Source: Solea solea
Lineage: Eukaryota; Chordata; Actinopteri; Pleuronectiformes; Soleidae
Length of the DNA stretch: 64,000 nt
Direction: 5' to 3'
Assembly (NCBI RefSeq): GCF_958295425.1
Contig: NC_081139.1
Coordinates: forward strand, 19,694,388-19,758,387
Of the stretch, positions 1 through 13,262 are shown piece after piece (position 1 is the stretch's first letter; every line of letters begins with the position of its first letter). Position numbers and translations under genes: made by a program. Below the pieces are notes generated by a model. The model searched no databases and was not told the origin of the DNA. It worked only from the letters and a program-made list of their open reading frames with translations.

Positions 1-969
1 AAATTGTTCTCTCTCTCTTTTTGCTTCATGCATCACTGCTCGAGTTTCTCTGAGTGGAACACATTAGTGCTTTCGCCCTCCACTGCTCCCACCTGAACCA
101 CTCACCTTCATGTGCCTGCTCCTGTGCTTGTCTCCTTTTATTTATTCTCTCTCTCTCCAATTCTGTGGTCACATTATACTCAGTATTGGTCTCATACTGT
201 TTAAAATGAACTGCATCTGAGATTAGAAAACATTAAATCTGATTCAGTGCGATCACAGAAATGCTGTTGTAAAGAGCTTAGTAGTTTTTTTGGACTGCAG
301 ATCCTTAGGTTTGTGATATTGGTTTTGTCACGACTGCTGGATTTATCCTCGTGCTCTTTGTCTGGACAGTTGTCTTTGCTCATTTTTGTTCTTCCTGTTT
401 TCCGTACCTTGGGTTTTAAGTCCTCTGACTGATTTTTCCTTGTGTAACTTAACTAACCAGTTTTGCTTCCTGTCCCATCTTCCCTTTTGATTGTCTGCCC
501 CTCCCTAATGTGTTTCATCTTTGTGTGGGCTTGTGAGTCTGTGATCTCTGTCGTAACTGAGCAACCGAAACCTGGGAGCTGCTGAGATGACTGAAGTTAC
601 TGCAGTTTTTCCTGCACTTGCTGCTGGGTGCATATGTGTGCATGTTTGTGTATTGGGGAGGTGGGTCATCAAATGATTCAAGAGGTTCACACCAGTTTGA
701 CTTCTTTGGCTCGAGTATCAAAGGAAAAGTGCTCTTTGCATTTGAAATAGTTTCGATCGTTTAATCTCAGTGTGACACATAAAAAACAATCGCGTCAAAG
801 TCGTGTCTCCATTGAAAATAATGTACAGTATTTGTGTGTAAAAGTAATATGCTGCATATTAACACCACCTTACACACCATTCTTTTTGACTAGCTTGGAA
901 TAATGTGTAAAGTAAGACACAGTTGGGTTCACATCCCTTAAGAGAATGCTGATTAAATGACCTTCTGAA

Positions 970-971
<2 letters not shown>

Positions 972-1013
<42 letters not shown>
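972..1013. repeat. (GT)n microsatellite
   Basis: About 21 uninterrupted TG units. It is the source of Cys-Val and Thr-His repeat frames on the two strands, none of them real. Confidence 0.97.
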
Positions 1014-1015
<2 letters not shown>

Positions 1016-1864
1016 GCTACCTGCCTGGTGGACTGCTGTGATGTGTCGCACCCATGTGAAGGACTGGAGAACAAAGGGAGAGGCAGATTTTAGTGAATGG
1101 TCTGCTTCTCTTACCCATGATGGAAGAGCGTGTGTTGTTTTAACCTGCCAGCTTAGCTACTTAACTGATTACTAGAAGAACATAAAGACGTTATGGGAAA
1201 GGTGTCTTGGATGGATTGTGATGGATGGAGCAGCAGTCGGACGCGGAGAGATGAGAAGATTAATCAGAGGCAGACGGACGGAAAGAGACGGAGACAGTTG
1301 ACGGTTTTATGTGCAGAATCAGTGCAGACGGCTGATACAGGAAATCAATGGGAGCACTGATTAAATGGACAGTGGGACAGAAATGACTGCTGTAGCTCAA
1401 TAATCAAAAACGGTGCCCTGTGAGTTGGACTGTGCTTGTGTTTCTTTGAGGAGATTGGGTTTACAGTTTAACGTTCTGAAGCTCAGGCTTGAATGAACAA
1501 GCTTTAAAGGGATTTTTCCATCATCTCAACCATTGTACACCGACAAGTTATGAGGCAAAGCATAATTTACTAACATTTAATATTTATGATAACATTTAAA
1601 GTGTGATTGTATGAGTTGTTGACACATTAACAATACTTTGCCACATGCGCCAACAGAAACTTGCTCTTACTCATAACATGGCTGCCAAGTCCATAAGGAA
1701 AATCCACACACATGAGGCAGCAGTAGACCAGCAGCTCCTGTGTCCCTGTGAACTACAAACACTGATTCTTTTTAAAAATATACAGTATTGTCATTCACAC
1801 ATTGACATCCATTCACACGCTGACAACCATGGCGTTAAAATTGAAATGCTTGACTACATGTAAG

Positions 1865-2010
1865 TACAGGTGCTAATACACCCAAGGATGGATTGTTATC
1901 CGTTCTGCTGTCGGGAACACTTTGAGGTTAAGTGACTTGCCCAAGGAAATGCCAACAAAGAGGAGCTGGGGATCAAACCAGCTAATGTGCTTTTCAGTGT
2001 TCTGTCGCCA
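1865..2010 (-). repeat. SINE-like fragment, reverse orientation
   Basis: Read on the minus strand it has a box-B-like GGTTTGATCCC followed by TTGGGCAAGTCACTTAACC. The TGTCCxTGxGCAAG core is shared with the SINE at about 17981. Confidence 0.5.
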
Positions 2011-2904
2011 CAGCAGAAAACCACTTTGGTTTGAATTTAAATGCCTCATAAACCATTTGAGACTATTTCCATTAAGTTTTATGTCACAATTCTTGGTCCC
2101 AAGAGCACGAAGATGGTTGACTTTGATGGATACTCTTTGATGGATTTCTGCTAGTGCACAAAAAAAAGAGAGCAGGCAGTGGTCTGCCACCCCTCTGTCC
2201 TCACTGCTGAACCTCGGTGGCTTCTCTCATTTCATCACTGATACGCCCAGAGCTCCGAACCAAAAATAGGCCAAACCAATTTCCTGAGTTCTCAGGGCTT
2301 TTCATGTCAAACATGCGACAATCTGCACAAAATGCCATATTATCTCCCCTCTCTTGTTCTTGTTCTCAGTTTCATAATTTCTCTCTCGCTCCCTCTGCCT
2401 TTTCTATTTGTTTAAGAGTTGAACAAGCAAATAACTGTTCAAAGAGGCCATTTTTCAGCCCCACCTCGGCAGCTATTCACATGTTTTGTGTTGGTTTTGC
2501 CTGGTGACAAAAGGCTGCTATCACATGTTGGACATCTCCAGTGACGTGCAAGCACACCTCTCTCAAAGGTGTGAAGAAATGGAAACATATGAACCTAAAG
2601 TGTTGAATGAATAATTACAGTCACTGTCACTGAGACCATGAGATTATGTTTGCTGTAATGCAAATTTCAAGGCGGTGGCAGCCTTTAATGTAAGCTTTTA
2701 CCAAGAGCTTACATTCAGTAAGAAGTGTTACTGTACAAAGCTAAACATCTCGTATTTCTTACTTTTTTTTAAGTAGTTGTGTTCTCATGGTTGTAAACTT
2801 GGGTATGTGCAGAGTTATCTTGTCCTTGTTGCCATGGGAACATGACCTGGACTTGCTCACAGGGTGATAAGAGTTCAGCTGGGCTTGTCACCACACACTC
2901 AGGT

Positions 2905-3110
2905 TTGTGCAGCATGGGTCGTGAGGACACTCATTGACATAATGCATTCCCTGACCTTCACCTAAACCCAAATCTACCCTAAAACCAAGTCTTAACTTTC
3001 AAAAAGCCATTTTAAGGGATGATTTACACCAAAATGTCCTCACTTTACCAAAATGTCCTCACTCTAAGTGTTTTGGTCCTCACAAAGATACCCAAAGAAG
3101 AACACACACT
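2905..3110 (-). repeat. Dispersed 'AGGACATTTTGG' repeat, half B, reverse
   Basis: Contains the reverse complement of the 'GGACATTTTGG...TAAAGGGCTTTTT...GGTTTTAGGGT' pattern found at about 8220, 26370 and 51220. Confidence 0.6.
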
Positions 3111-4784
3111 TTCATTCATTATACAAGGACATAATCTCAAAACTGGAAGTATTGGATGCAACCAGTAAGTTTGAAATGTAGCACGTAATGTAAGTCCGTC
3201 TTGCACAAATACAAACACCCTGTTGTGTCAGTCGGGTTAATCCTAATCTAAACGCAATGACAAAGCACTAATCGGAGGTTATAGCGCAGGCAAACGGAAC
3301 AGAACCAGATGGAGACAGTGTGCTTGTGTTTATGTAATCTCTGTTGGACCGATTGCATGGCGTTAATCTCTGTCTGAAAGGGAAAGGCCGTCTGCTCTGT
3401 AAATGATGCTGCAGTGTCTTGTATTTGCTATTTATCATGTAGTGAATAGAACACTGATATTATCGACCTCAGTTTGGTAAAACAAAAATAAGAACTCTTG
3501 TATTTATCAGTGACAGGCTGAGTACTATGAAGCCTTTTTGTCACTGTCACAACTTTTGTCTTTTTTTTTGCATGTGTCGTCCTTTGAAAGTCAGTAGGTG
3601 AGAGGAAAACCAAAAAAATGTGTCCACTTTTTAAAGATTATTTACTGGTATGTAATATCCACAGGTGCATAACACCTACAGTTATAGAAAAACCTTATTC
3701 AAATGTATTCTTTAAATTATTCTGGTTTCAGAGCGTAACTCCTTACCAGCTGAGTTAGTGGGGATGTCAGGTGACTTGTGTCCATTTTCTGTCCCAGTCC
3801 GTCCCTGGCCATGAATAATACAACGTAGATGTACACACAAATACATTAAAGGCTTTGGACATGTCTGGACTAAGTGCATTGACGCCAGAGCTGACCTTTT
3901 CAAAGTACCCCCATAGGTACAACATTACAACAACGTCTTGAAACACTTTTATTTGTGAACATTTCTATTTTAAAACATCTTCTTATGTCTTATTCTGGTG
4001 TCCAATTTCAAACTGTCATACAGTTACACCGAATATGTATATGTGCAGCTTAGAGTTTTTTATTATTTCATGGCAAAGTGCTGTTGGGGCTTTGCGAGAA
4101 ATTGAGTGTGTGGTTTGTTTGCGGAGACAACACCCTGTCAGCTGATGGTGCATCCTGAAGCAGTTTTGATACCTTTGACATGCACTGACAAGTTTGGTAT
4201 TAGAGAGAAACACCTTTAACTTAGGCGAATGTTTTATTGCTGGGTACTATGACTGTAAAAATGTAAATAAAGATCAGCTAAATCATTTTAGCTGAGTCGT
4301 GTTTGGGCTCTTTGTTTCCTCCATTTGGGAGAAGAATATTTGTTACATAGTTGGAGAATTATGTCTTTGAAATTACTTGGCACAACAGCTTCATAGTTCA
4401 TGAATGGTCTAAAATAACTGTATCGGACTGATATTTGTATTGGACACAAGACGTGGTGGTATCGTCTCATCTCCAAGTTGACCATGTTCTCTCAGAGAAG
4501 TTGAAATAAAACATGGACTCAAATATCCATAACCATATCTTTGGTTAGCCATTGTTAGCAATACCAGTTGATAACAACACTGTGCATGGTATTTTGTCCA
4601 CTCATAAAATAATTTTACGGTTTACAATCAAATTTGCAGGGTTTTCATGATTGACGTACGAATGACAAGAGCTTGTGAAATGTCCGTGTTGGAAAACTGA
4701 CTTGAGGGGGGTTCCAGTTGACACTTCTGACTAGGAACTCGGAAATTCCGACTTCTGACTCCAACTGGAACATACTATAACTCT

Positions 4785-5090
4785 CTCTTTCTTCTATCTC
4801 TCCCTCACCTCCTTTCTGTCCCCCACATCTCCTCTGTCCCCAATTTTTTCCTTTAACCCCAACCGGTCGAGGCAGATGGCCGCACATCTTTGAGTCTGGT
4901 TCTATCAGAGATTTCTTCCTGTTAAAAGGGAGTTTTTACTCTCCACTGATGCCTAGTGTTGCTCATTGTGTGAACTGTTGGGTTTCTCTCCTCTCTATAA
5001 TATTATAAAAGGGTTTGCTTTACTATATTCAGTGCCTTGAGATAATGTATGTTGTGATTTGGTGCTGTACAAATAAATTGAATTGAATCG
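4785..5090 (+). repeat. LINE (L2-like) 3' end
   Basis: Has the phrases GGTCGAGGCAGATGGCCGC, TCTTCCTGTTAAAAGGGAG and TTGTGATTTGGTGCTGTAC, ending AAATAAATTGAATTGAAT. This is a tail I associate with teleost L2-type non-LTR retrotransposons. No coding part is present, so it is a 5'-truncated copy. Confidence 0.7.
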
Positions 5091-5097
5091 TTTTGTT

Positions 5098-5180
5098 GCC
5101 CTGTGATGGACTGGCAAACTGTCCAGGCTGTACCTACCCCACCTACAGGATAAAGCTGTAGAAGATGGATGAATGGATGA
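5098..5180 (+). repeat. 'GTGATGGACTGGC' dispersed repeat
   Basis: GTGATGGACTGGCAAACTGT and, after a gap, GGATAAAGCTGTAGAAGATG and ATGGATGAATGGATGA. It is a common teleost repeat tail; a second copy starts at 61042. Confidence 0.6.
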
Positions 5181-5602
5181 ATTGATGGATCAATCGTTTT
5201 GTTAATAATAAGCTGTTTGTCGGTTTTGTGAAACAGATGCTGCAGGTCCAGGGTTTAGGAGACAGTAGTTGTGTGACACTCGTACAAAGGAAACGAGATG
5301 TGAGAGACAGACACAGAATTGGAAAGTGTTGGCAGATTTTTACAGATAAATGTGATGACAAATGGATAATTCAGTGAGTCTCGCCACCTCCTATTTTGGC
5401 AGCATGTGAAGAAGTAGTGTTAGGTTGTTTGCAGTCCATATTTGTGAATGGAAAAATAAAAGTTGGCACAGAAACCAGTGTTTGTGTTCATAGAAACAGC
5501 GGTGCAGAGATCTGTTTTGTATTCATGCAAAAACTTCCCAATTTTGTTGAGATGTAACACAAGTGTATATGTGCTAGTGTTGGGAAAGTGTTGTCTGACT
5601 AC

Positions 5603-5660
<58 letters not shown>
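5603..5660. repeat. Compound (TG)n(TA)n microsatellite
   Basis: About ten TG units followed directly by about nineteen TA units. This produces Ile-Tyr repeat frames, not a protein. Confidence 0.97.
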
Positions 5661-5662
<2 letters not shown>

Positions 5663-6219
5663 AAAAGGAAGCTTCATTTCCACAGGAAGTACAATTACAT
5701 CCTTTTTTGTGTGCAAAGGCATTTTACACACTGGGCACTTAAGTGGAATATTTTCCTCTTTTTTTTTCGCTGCAAAATGTCAAATGCGTTTTGTGTCTGC
5801 TGTAAAGTACAACCAATCAACTAAAATGTGCTGCTGCTGCATTCATCTTAGGTAAATCCTTCTCTAATATGCAGACACGCTTACGTCAACACACCAACTC
5901 CATTCGCCTGCTTCACACATGCATATGTATGTGACCTTCTGGACGAAACATGAATGTCAATGTGTGTCAGTCAGAGACTCCACAATTAAGATATTCCTCG
6001 GTTCTCAGGAGAGTTTGCTCTTTAGCATCCAGATGAATAAAAGGATCCTGGAACACTTGAATGTAATGCACAATAATGACTCATAACAATTATGATTCTG
6101 ACATCAGCTTTTTTAAAACATACAACTAAAAACAAACGTTCCACATGTCTGTCAGGCAAAAAAAAAAACGGGACACATTTTGTGGAATTATACATATTAA
6201 CACATTATTACAAAACAGG

Positions 6220-6731
6220 GCTGAAACAATTGCTTGATTATAAATCAGTTTGAGTGTTTGTTTTGATTTTTCAGCTTCTTAAACGTGAATATTTTGTGGT
6301 TACTTTGCTCCATATAACAAAGAAATCATTCAAACTGAAACATTTTTGATTTGTGGAAAAGAGTTGTGTATTATTCCAACGATAATTTAACCACGGCACA
6401 GATACATGCTCAGTGCATGAGCACTGAGAATTAAAATGGTGTTTCTAGCTACAGCTGCAACTAACAATTATTTTCATTATTGATTAATCTGTCTGTTATT
6501 TTCTTGATAAATGGTGCTATTGTTTGGCCCATAAAATGTCCAAAAATGTTGCAAAATGTTGATCAGTGTTTCTCAAAAGTCTTTCTTCAAATGTCTTGTT
6601 TTGTCCACAAATCAAAATGATGCAGTTTTAATGTTATTTTTGTTATACGGAGCAAAGTAATCAGAAAACATTCACATTAAAATCAACAAACTGGTTTTAA
6701 TTATTGAAAAAACATTAGTACAGCCCTAGTT
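6220..6731. repeat. MITE-like family, two adjacent copies
   Basis: A truncated copy at about 6220-6375 (GGGCTGAAACAATTGC...) is followed by a fuller one at about 6450-6731. The second starts GCTGCAACTAACAATTATT and ends CAGCCCTAG, an inverted-repeat pair. Both contain the shared 'CTTTGCTCCATATAAC' core or its complement. It looks like a non-autonomous hAT-type element. Confidence 0.6.
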
Positions 6732-7451
6732 CCTGCTGTATCTTCCATCACTGTCTTTTCCCGCCCTGGTCGTCACCTGTTGAGCTTTATTTGTTTTCTT
6801 AGCTGTCAGCGTAACCGCCGTTGCTCGGCAGACGGACTGTTGAGCTGTGTGTCAACAGTTATTGGATCTCGTGTGTGAAAAGAGGAAGGGGTGACTGTGT
6901 GTTTGCATTTCAGGAACACACATTGGTATCGCAATTATGCTTTTTTTTTTTCCCATTATGAGAACCAAGTTTTGATTGATGAGCCGGAGGTGGGAAGTGA
7001 CTAGGCTCTGCTGCTGTTATCAGAAGGAAAAAAGGAAATGGAACAGGCTCTTCCCCTCTCCTCTACTTCTGTCATTCACGCTTTTGTCCTCATGCAGTGT
7101 GTTTTCACTGGCAGCAAGAGCAGGGGAGGTGCTGCTGCAAAACAGGCAGGGGTGTGAGGACGAGGACAAGAGCACGGAGACAAAAGAGCAGCCTGATGAG
7201 GTTTTCCTGCACAGTCACGGTGAAGTTAAAGAGATAACAAATAACAGCGTAATGAAGGGGAAGGTCGCGTTCAGAACGTCCTTGCGTGGGGGGGAAATTT
7301 GATGAGCTTGGATGTTGTCTTCTGATAAGTGGACAGAGGTAAAGGAAACATGAAGGCAGCGACTGGTTTCCTCCACTGGCTCGTGGCCAGAGGAGACACA
7401 ACAGAGCACGGACACACTCGCAGCACGAGAATACTATTAACTCCGTCTCTT

Positions 7452-7476
7452 TGTGTGTGTGTGTGTGTGTGTGTGT
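7452..7476. repeat. (GT)n microsatellite
   Basis: About 12 GT units. Confidence 0.95.
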
Positions 7477-8008
7477 TCGTGTTTATGTGCGTGCTGTTTC
7501 CTCACTCAAGTGTTTACATTAAGGAAATGAGCTCTTTGGCTATCACTGGCCTTTTCGTTGAAGGTTGATTGAGCGTGAACACACACGCACACATGCACAC
7601 ACGCACACACATGCTGGCACACAGTGATCACAGTGGCCTGGTTTTTTACTGCTTCCCTGGGCTCAGTGGTAACAGACTTGGCGCTCGGTCCAGGCTGTTT
7701 TCTGGCATGTGATTGGCCACCGGGTCAGCGATTGAATTTCAGGTGCAGATTATGGCGTAATAATGGGTGTAAGGCGTTTGTTATATGCCGCTCGTACACT
7801 ACAAGTGGAACGCCATTATACTGTTGTGAATACAAACATATGCTCGCATCGGTGCGCACAGTCAATGAACCCTGAAAGTGTCTGAGCAGCGTGTGCAGTT
7901 CCCAAGGAAACTGGACGCTCGTGAAGTGGGTCCAGCTGAGGGACAAACACTGGAAACTACACATAAGAGTTCATGGTGTGTGTGTTTGTGTGTGTGAATG
8001 TACTTTAG

Positions 8009-8335
8009 GACCTTTTCTGGCATAAACACTGACCTTTTCAGGACCAGTGGTCCTCATGGAGACAACACCTGGTCCTAAAGAGGCAGAGCCTCATTTCTGA
8101 GGGACTTGTTAAGTTTAGATATAAGGTTTGATTAGGTTAAGGTAAGGCATTAACTGAGGTTAGGGATAAAGGTTTGTTTAATCTGTAGCTTTGTGAGGAC
8201 AAAAAAAACGTATGAGCCATAGGAAGTGAGGACATTTCGGCTGGTCCTCACACCTTTAAAGGGCTTTTTAGCATTTAGACTCAGTTTTAGGTATAGGGTC
8301 AGGCACTAGGAAATGCATTATGTCTATGATGTTCA
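8009..8335 (+). repeat. Composite dispersed repeat, halves A then B
   Basis: Half A: ATAAACACTGACC, CAGGACCAGTGGTCCTCATG, CTGGTCCTAAAGAGGCAGAG. Half B: GAGGACATTTCGGCTGG, TAAAGGGCTTTTTAGC, GGTTTTAGGT-like runs. The same halves recur at 15.2, 19.6, 26.4 and 51.2 kb. Confidence 0.65.
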
Positions 8336-8652
8336 AATGAAAGTTAGAATAATTATGTAACAGTTATCACAATTGCAATTTCAGTCAAAATAATCTCAAT
8401 TAGATATTTATATATAATTGTTAGGCCTGTGTGTGTGTGTGTGTGTCAATATGACAGGCACTGCACCAAAACTTTTACACAAAAGGGTGTAGCATGTTCT
8501 TTTTTTAATCAGCTTTTTTTTTGGCAATTATTAAGCTCTTGTTTGTGTGTGTTTGTTTGTTTTTTTCTGAATCCTAATTAGCACTCTTGGCTCTGATAAT
8601 TATTGTAATAAGTATATTTCCCACAGAGCTTGTGTGGTAATGAGTTTTTTAA

Positions 8653-8857
8653 GTGTGTGTGTGTGTGTGTGTGTGATTGACAGAACTGTGTTGTGAGTGA
8701 AGACGATGTTTGTGCTTATTTAAATGTACCATCAAAATATTAACTACTGTACTCTAATGCAAGGATGAGAACTTGAAGATATGACATATCATCTTCTTTT
8801 AGAATAAAGAACAAACATTTAATGGTTAAATTGTGTGTGTGTGTGTGTGTGTGTGTT
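8653..8857. repeat. Two (GT)n microsatellites
   Basis: (GT)n at 8653-8674 and 8832-8857, separated by unique DNA. Confidence 0.9.
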
Positions 8858-9792
8858 TGAGTTTGATCCTGACTCCCCGGGGTCTTTAAACCACTTTCCC
8901 ATTAGTGAGTAAAGATGAGAGAAGATTGCTGCTTTAATTTGCCGCATGAGGATCCACAACCTGCTTCTCTGTTCCTCTTCCTCCCTCAGTGTCATACAGA
9001 CATTTAATCGTGGTGTTATGGGATATTTATAGATACTTGTGTGTCCTTTAGTGTGAGTCGCCATCTTTGTGTGAATGATGAATGTGTGTGAGATGTTTGC
9101 TGCTTGGATCAATGTTATAGATCTGAGCTTTTGTTAGTGCGTCTGGCTAAATGTTGGCCCAGCTGAGCTGTGGCTTTATTCTGTGTGTGTGTGTGAGTAT
9201 TGATTATTTATAGAGCCGTTCCATTTTCTTCTCCCTGTGGATCACTGATGGGTTGTCAGTGTTGTTTTGCGTCTTCTTTGTGTGTGTGTTTTGGTTGTGT
9301 GTCCCAGGCATGTTTGTCTACTCTAATTAGATGCAGAGCTTGTCAACACTTTTGTAAGTGAATCCGGACCTACAAGTTGTTTTTTTGGTAGATTTTTACA
9401 CATCTCACACACTCACACACACTCTCACACACCCTGTTCATTGTCCACAGCCAACACACTCCTCACATGCCACATCCAATTTCTGTTAATAACTGGCTGA
9501 AACAGTGCTTGTATGGAATCTGTGGTTTTACTTGCATTAACCCCAGAGTCAAGGTCACATCCAGCGATAAAAGCATCTCATCTGTCTGCACAACATCATT
9601 ATCATCATCATCATGAGGATTCTGGGTTACTTTGCTGCTGCTTAGACAAACTAATATCTATAATTCCCTCTAGAAATGGCTCAATACCACTTCACTGTTT
9701 GTGTCTGATACTGATATCACAGCCTTGAGTATTACAACTGGGATGATATGATTGTGTCATGACTCGAACGAATCATGATATTTGGGCGCTGA

Positions 9793-10165
9793 CTGGATTT
9801 ACAACACAGTACGACACGATGCGACACAACATGGCACAAGATACAATATAATGCAGAGCAATACAATGCAATATTACATCACACGGTATGATACGATGAG
9901 ATACAATATGATACAGAACAATACACTAGAAGATATGATACAATATAATACACAAGTCATGACACAATATGATACAGAACGATACATTATGATATAATAT
10001 GATACAGAACGATACAATACTGAAAGAAATAAAAGAAGATATGATACAATATGACACAATATGGTATAGAACGACACAATAGAATATATGATACAATACA
10101 ATATGGCATGAAATCATATGATTCACAACGATAAAATATGATCCAGAACGATACGATACTTTATT
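9793..10165. repeat. Degenerate GATACA-type minisatellite
   Basis: Repeats of 'GATACAATATGATACAGAAC' with drift, over about 370 bases. It gives long open frames on both strands (Tyr/Ile/Ser-rich) that are repeat artefacts. Confidence 0.85.
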
Positions 10166-11224
10166 GCCGGCATAAAGAAATTTGTTTTTGTGCATCACAA
10201 TCGATACATAAACGCTACACATATCACAGTGTATAATTGAAATACTATAAAAACATAACATCATTTCACGTAACTGACAGATCTTTTTGTCTATCGCAAA
10301 ATCTTGATGAACCGATACCGATCATTGCATCAACTCATCCCTAAATTCTTCCTTAAACCCGTTTATGGTCTGAAAGAAAGTAAAAATAAATAAATAAAGT
10401 GCTTTCGTCAGCTCTGCTGTGTGTTTCTGCAGCACCATGACCAAGTGTGATGAAGGGATCACAGTGGGTGTTTGTGGTAGGTGTGGTTTCTGGTTCACGC
10501 TTAAGAGAGGGGGCCCATGTGTGGGATGAAGATAGTACAGTAGTGTGTTTTTGTGGTGTTCTGCTGCCCACTGACCACACAACAGCTGTCCGTGTGGTGG
10601 TTAGTGGGATTTTCTGTGGCGCTGTCAGGCTTCCCAGTGTGTGTGTGTCTTTGTTGTTGCATCCCAAAGGGAGTTTCTTGTGTGGTCTCACTGTGCGGGG
10701 GAGTTGATATGCATCCCCGAAAGACAGAGCCGGGGGGTTTAGCATGTGGAGAGATGGACCCAGTGTTCCAGTAGTGCTGTCTCAGAGGTTTTTTTCCACA
10801 GCTTAAAGTGATTATCTCTCCTCTGTGTCCACAGTTTTCTTCTAAAAGCCCCAGATTAACACAAGGCTGCACAACACATCGTTTTATTTCATTCACATTG
10901 TCTTATGTGAGAACAGTAGACCTACAGCTGATTTACAATTGGGGTTGCAAATATTCTTATTAATTCCCATAAATTCCCAAACCCGTGGAAAGTGTCTGGA
11001 AATTTGCAGGGAATCCGCCCCTTTGCAACCCTCCTTACAATTAACTATTACACAAGATATCTCTTGATAGGCTGTTTGTCTGAGCTCATGAAATGTTTTC
11101 TTTTGAGATGTTTTTGCTTCTCACAGGCCATTGATGATACTTTGTAAATACTATGTACTCTAAAATAAAATAAGTATTTTCCATCTAATCTGTATTAATT
11201 TTAATATTTTAATATGTATTAATC

Positions 11225-11300
11225 TAATCCAATCCACCTTTATTTATAAAGCACTTTAACAACAATAACAGTTGAAACAAAGTGCTGTACATCTGAGATA
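11225..11300 (-). repeat. LINE 3' tail-like, reverse
   Basis: AATCCACCTTTATTTATAAAGCAC is the complement of a GTGCTTTATAAATAAAGGTGGATT tail, similar to the one at 29140. Confidence 0.5.
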
Positions 11301-13194
11301 AGTACTATAAATAATAATAAAATACAACCTAAAAGACCTGTTATATACTGTATATTGCCTTTATTGACTGATGACAATACAATTTAAAAAATTATAAAAT
11401 TATACAGAAAATTGCTTAACTATACATTAATTGAACAATACTTGTGGTTTCTCTGTCTAATGCACCTATATATTTGAAATAAAAATATGTATATACTATA
11501 TATTGAATTAAATGGTCAGAAAAATCAGAGATCTAAACTGTTTCTGTTTTTTAATTTCAGTCCAAATTGCAATTTTTTCTGGGAACAAAACATGTCAACT
11601 TAAATAAGTGATGTAATAATGGGCTGATTCATTAAATAATAGCCCTATTAAAATGGCCAAATTAGGCGGCCACACAGATGAATCGTCTTCATCTTCTTCT
11701 TAAAAGGCCTCCTCTGCATTAATTAGACATTTGTCTTGCCTGCAAGGTGTTGTGCCTCTCTGCTGGCAAACGTGCTGAAAATGAACCTAAATTTAAACAC
11801 TCAGTCCTCATTCTGTCAGTGAGTTCAAAGATGTTGCACAGGTGCTGCTTTTACATAGATGAATCTAATCAGGGATTATTTTAGAGCTGGGATGTAAACG
11901 GGTAAAAGCAATTAACTGCCATGAACTACCTGTCAAGATGGAAAAGCCCTACAGTGAGGATTAACAGCCACTGTAATAATGACTTATGAGACATCGTCTG
12001 TCTCATCCCTGACAGTCTTCCACACTAGATTTTCTCACAACTGTCTATTTCATACCGCTTTTATGATTGACTGCACGTTCTCTGACAGTGTAACAGCAAC
12101 AGGTGTGCTGTTGCTGATGTTGGTCTTGGTCTTGTTTGCCTTTTTGAACAACTCTGCACTTCTACACACAGTGAGTTTTAAAAAAAAGGGAACTTACATG
12201 AAGGCCAAAGTAATGTGGGCCAATCTAGTCATCCTATATTTAAACAGTAAATGTAGGGCTGGGGCAGTTATGCTTTTGTTATGATTTGATTATATCACGA
12301 TACATGGGTGTCGATTCAATATGTATTGTAATTCTACAGTTATTGTTATTAGATACTACCTAACTCACAATACTAAAAATCTATATTGAATGATGTATTT
12401 CTTCAGACAATTACCTGCAAGTCATATTTCCCAATTCAAAGCACATCACATGTCAATTAGTCTGTTTGTTTATTTAATTTGAATGGGACAGTGGCACATA
12501 ATAATCAGCTAATATACATTAAATCATAGATTTGCATACTCAGTGTTCACTGAGCTAGTGCTGTGACAAAACAAAAGCTGTGACAAAAAAATGAAAGCCT
12601 CTCATGACATGACACAGCACAAATGCGATTCTTCAAATTAACTTTTTTAAATTAAAATAAAAGGTCTTTTCAAAACTTAAAATGGCGAAAACACTGATAA
12701 ACAGAACTTTCCTTTTTAAAAGGAAATTGGCAACTGCTACTTTTAGCAGTTTCTCTTCATTTAGCTAGTGCAAATAATGCGATATTTGGGCTAAAATAAT
12801 GTAAAAAGAATAATTAATGTATATATTACATTCATTTACTTCCACTATTAGTGGCATCTGTTGAAAACCTCAAAAAACACAGTTTGCCAAGTGTGGCTAT
12901 TAGCAGTGCTAGCCACCTGCAGCACTAGCTAGCTGCCATCTTACCTTGCAGGAGCTTGTCTATGTGCCTTATACTGAATGTTGCTGAACGTTTTGCAGTT
13001 AAATACCAGGTTATTCTGACCAAAAAGTTTATAAATCAAAATACTTACTGTTTAGGTTTCACAATATGTCCTCTGTCCTGTCCTGGTTCACTGTCAGTTT
13101 GGACAGAAAGGTCTGGTAGTGGTGATGAGTTTGAAAGAAGAGAGTTGGTTAAATTTCTACTAGAATAGCATTTTTTAAAAATGTTTTTAAGGTT

Positions 13195-13262
13195 CTAAAA
13201 ACAGGCTGCATGAAAGCAATTGGAGGGCCACATGTATCCCACAGGCCTCGAGTTTAAGGCCA
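13195..13262. repeat. Possible hAT-type MITE end
   Basis: GGAGGGCCACATGTATCCCACAGGCCTCGAGTTTAAGG resembles a widespread fish element end (GGGCCGCATGTGGCCCGCGGG...GAGTTTGA). Only one end is visible. Confidence 0.35.

Noticed and set aside
5420..5855. Frames with Ile-Tyr and Cys-Val repeats
   Set aside because: Artefacts of the compound (TG)n(TA)n microsatellite.
9782..10264. Open frames rich in Tyr, Ile and Ser on both strands
   Set aside because: Fully explained by the GATACA minisatellite.
10353..10896. Overlapping open frames of about 130 codons on the minus strand
   Set aside because: Thr/His-rich low-complexity frames with no family resemblance and no splice or promoter context.
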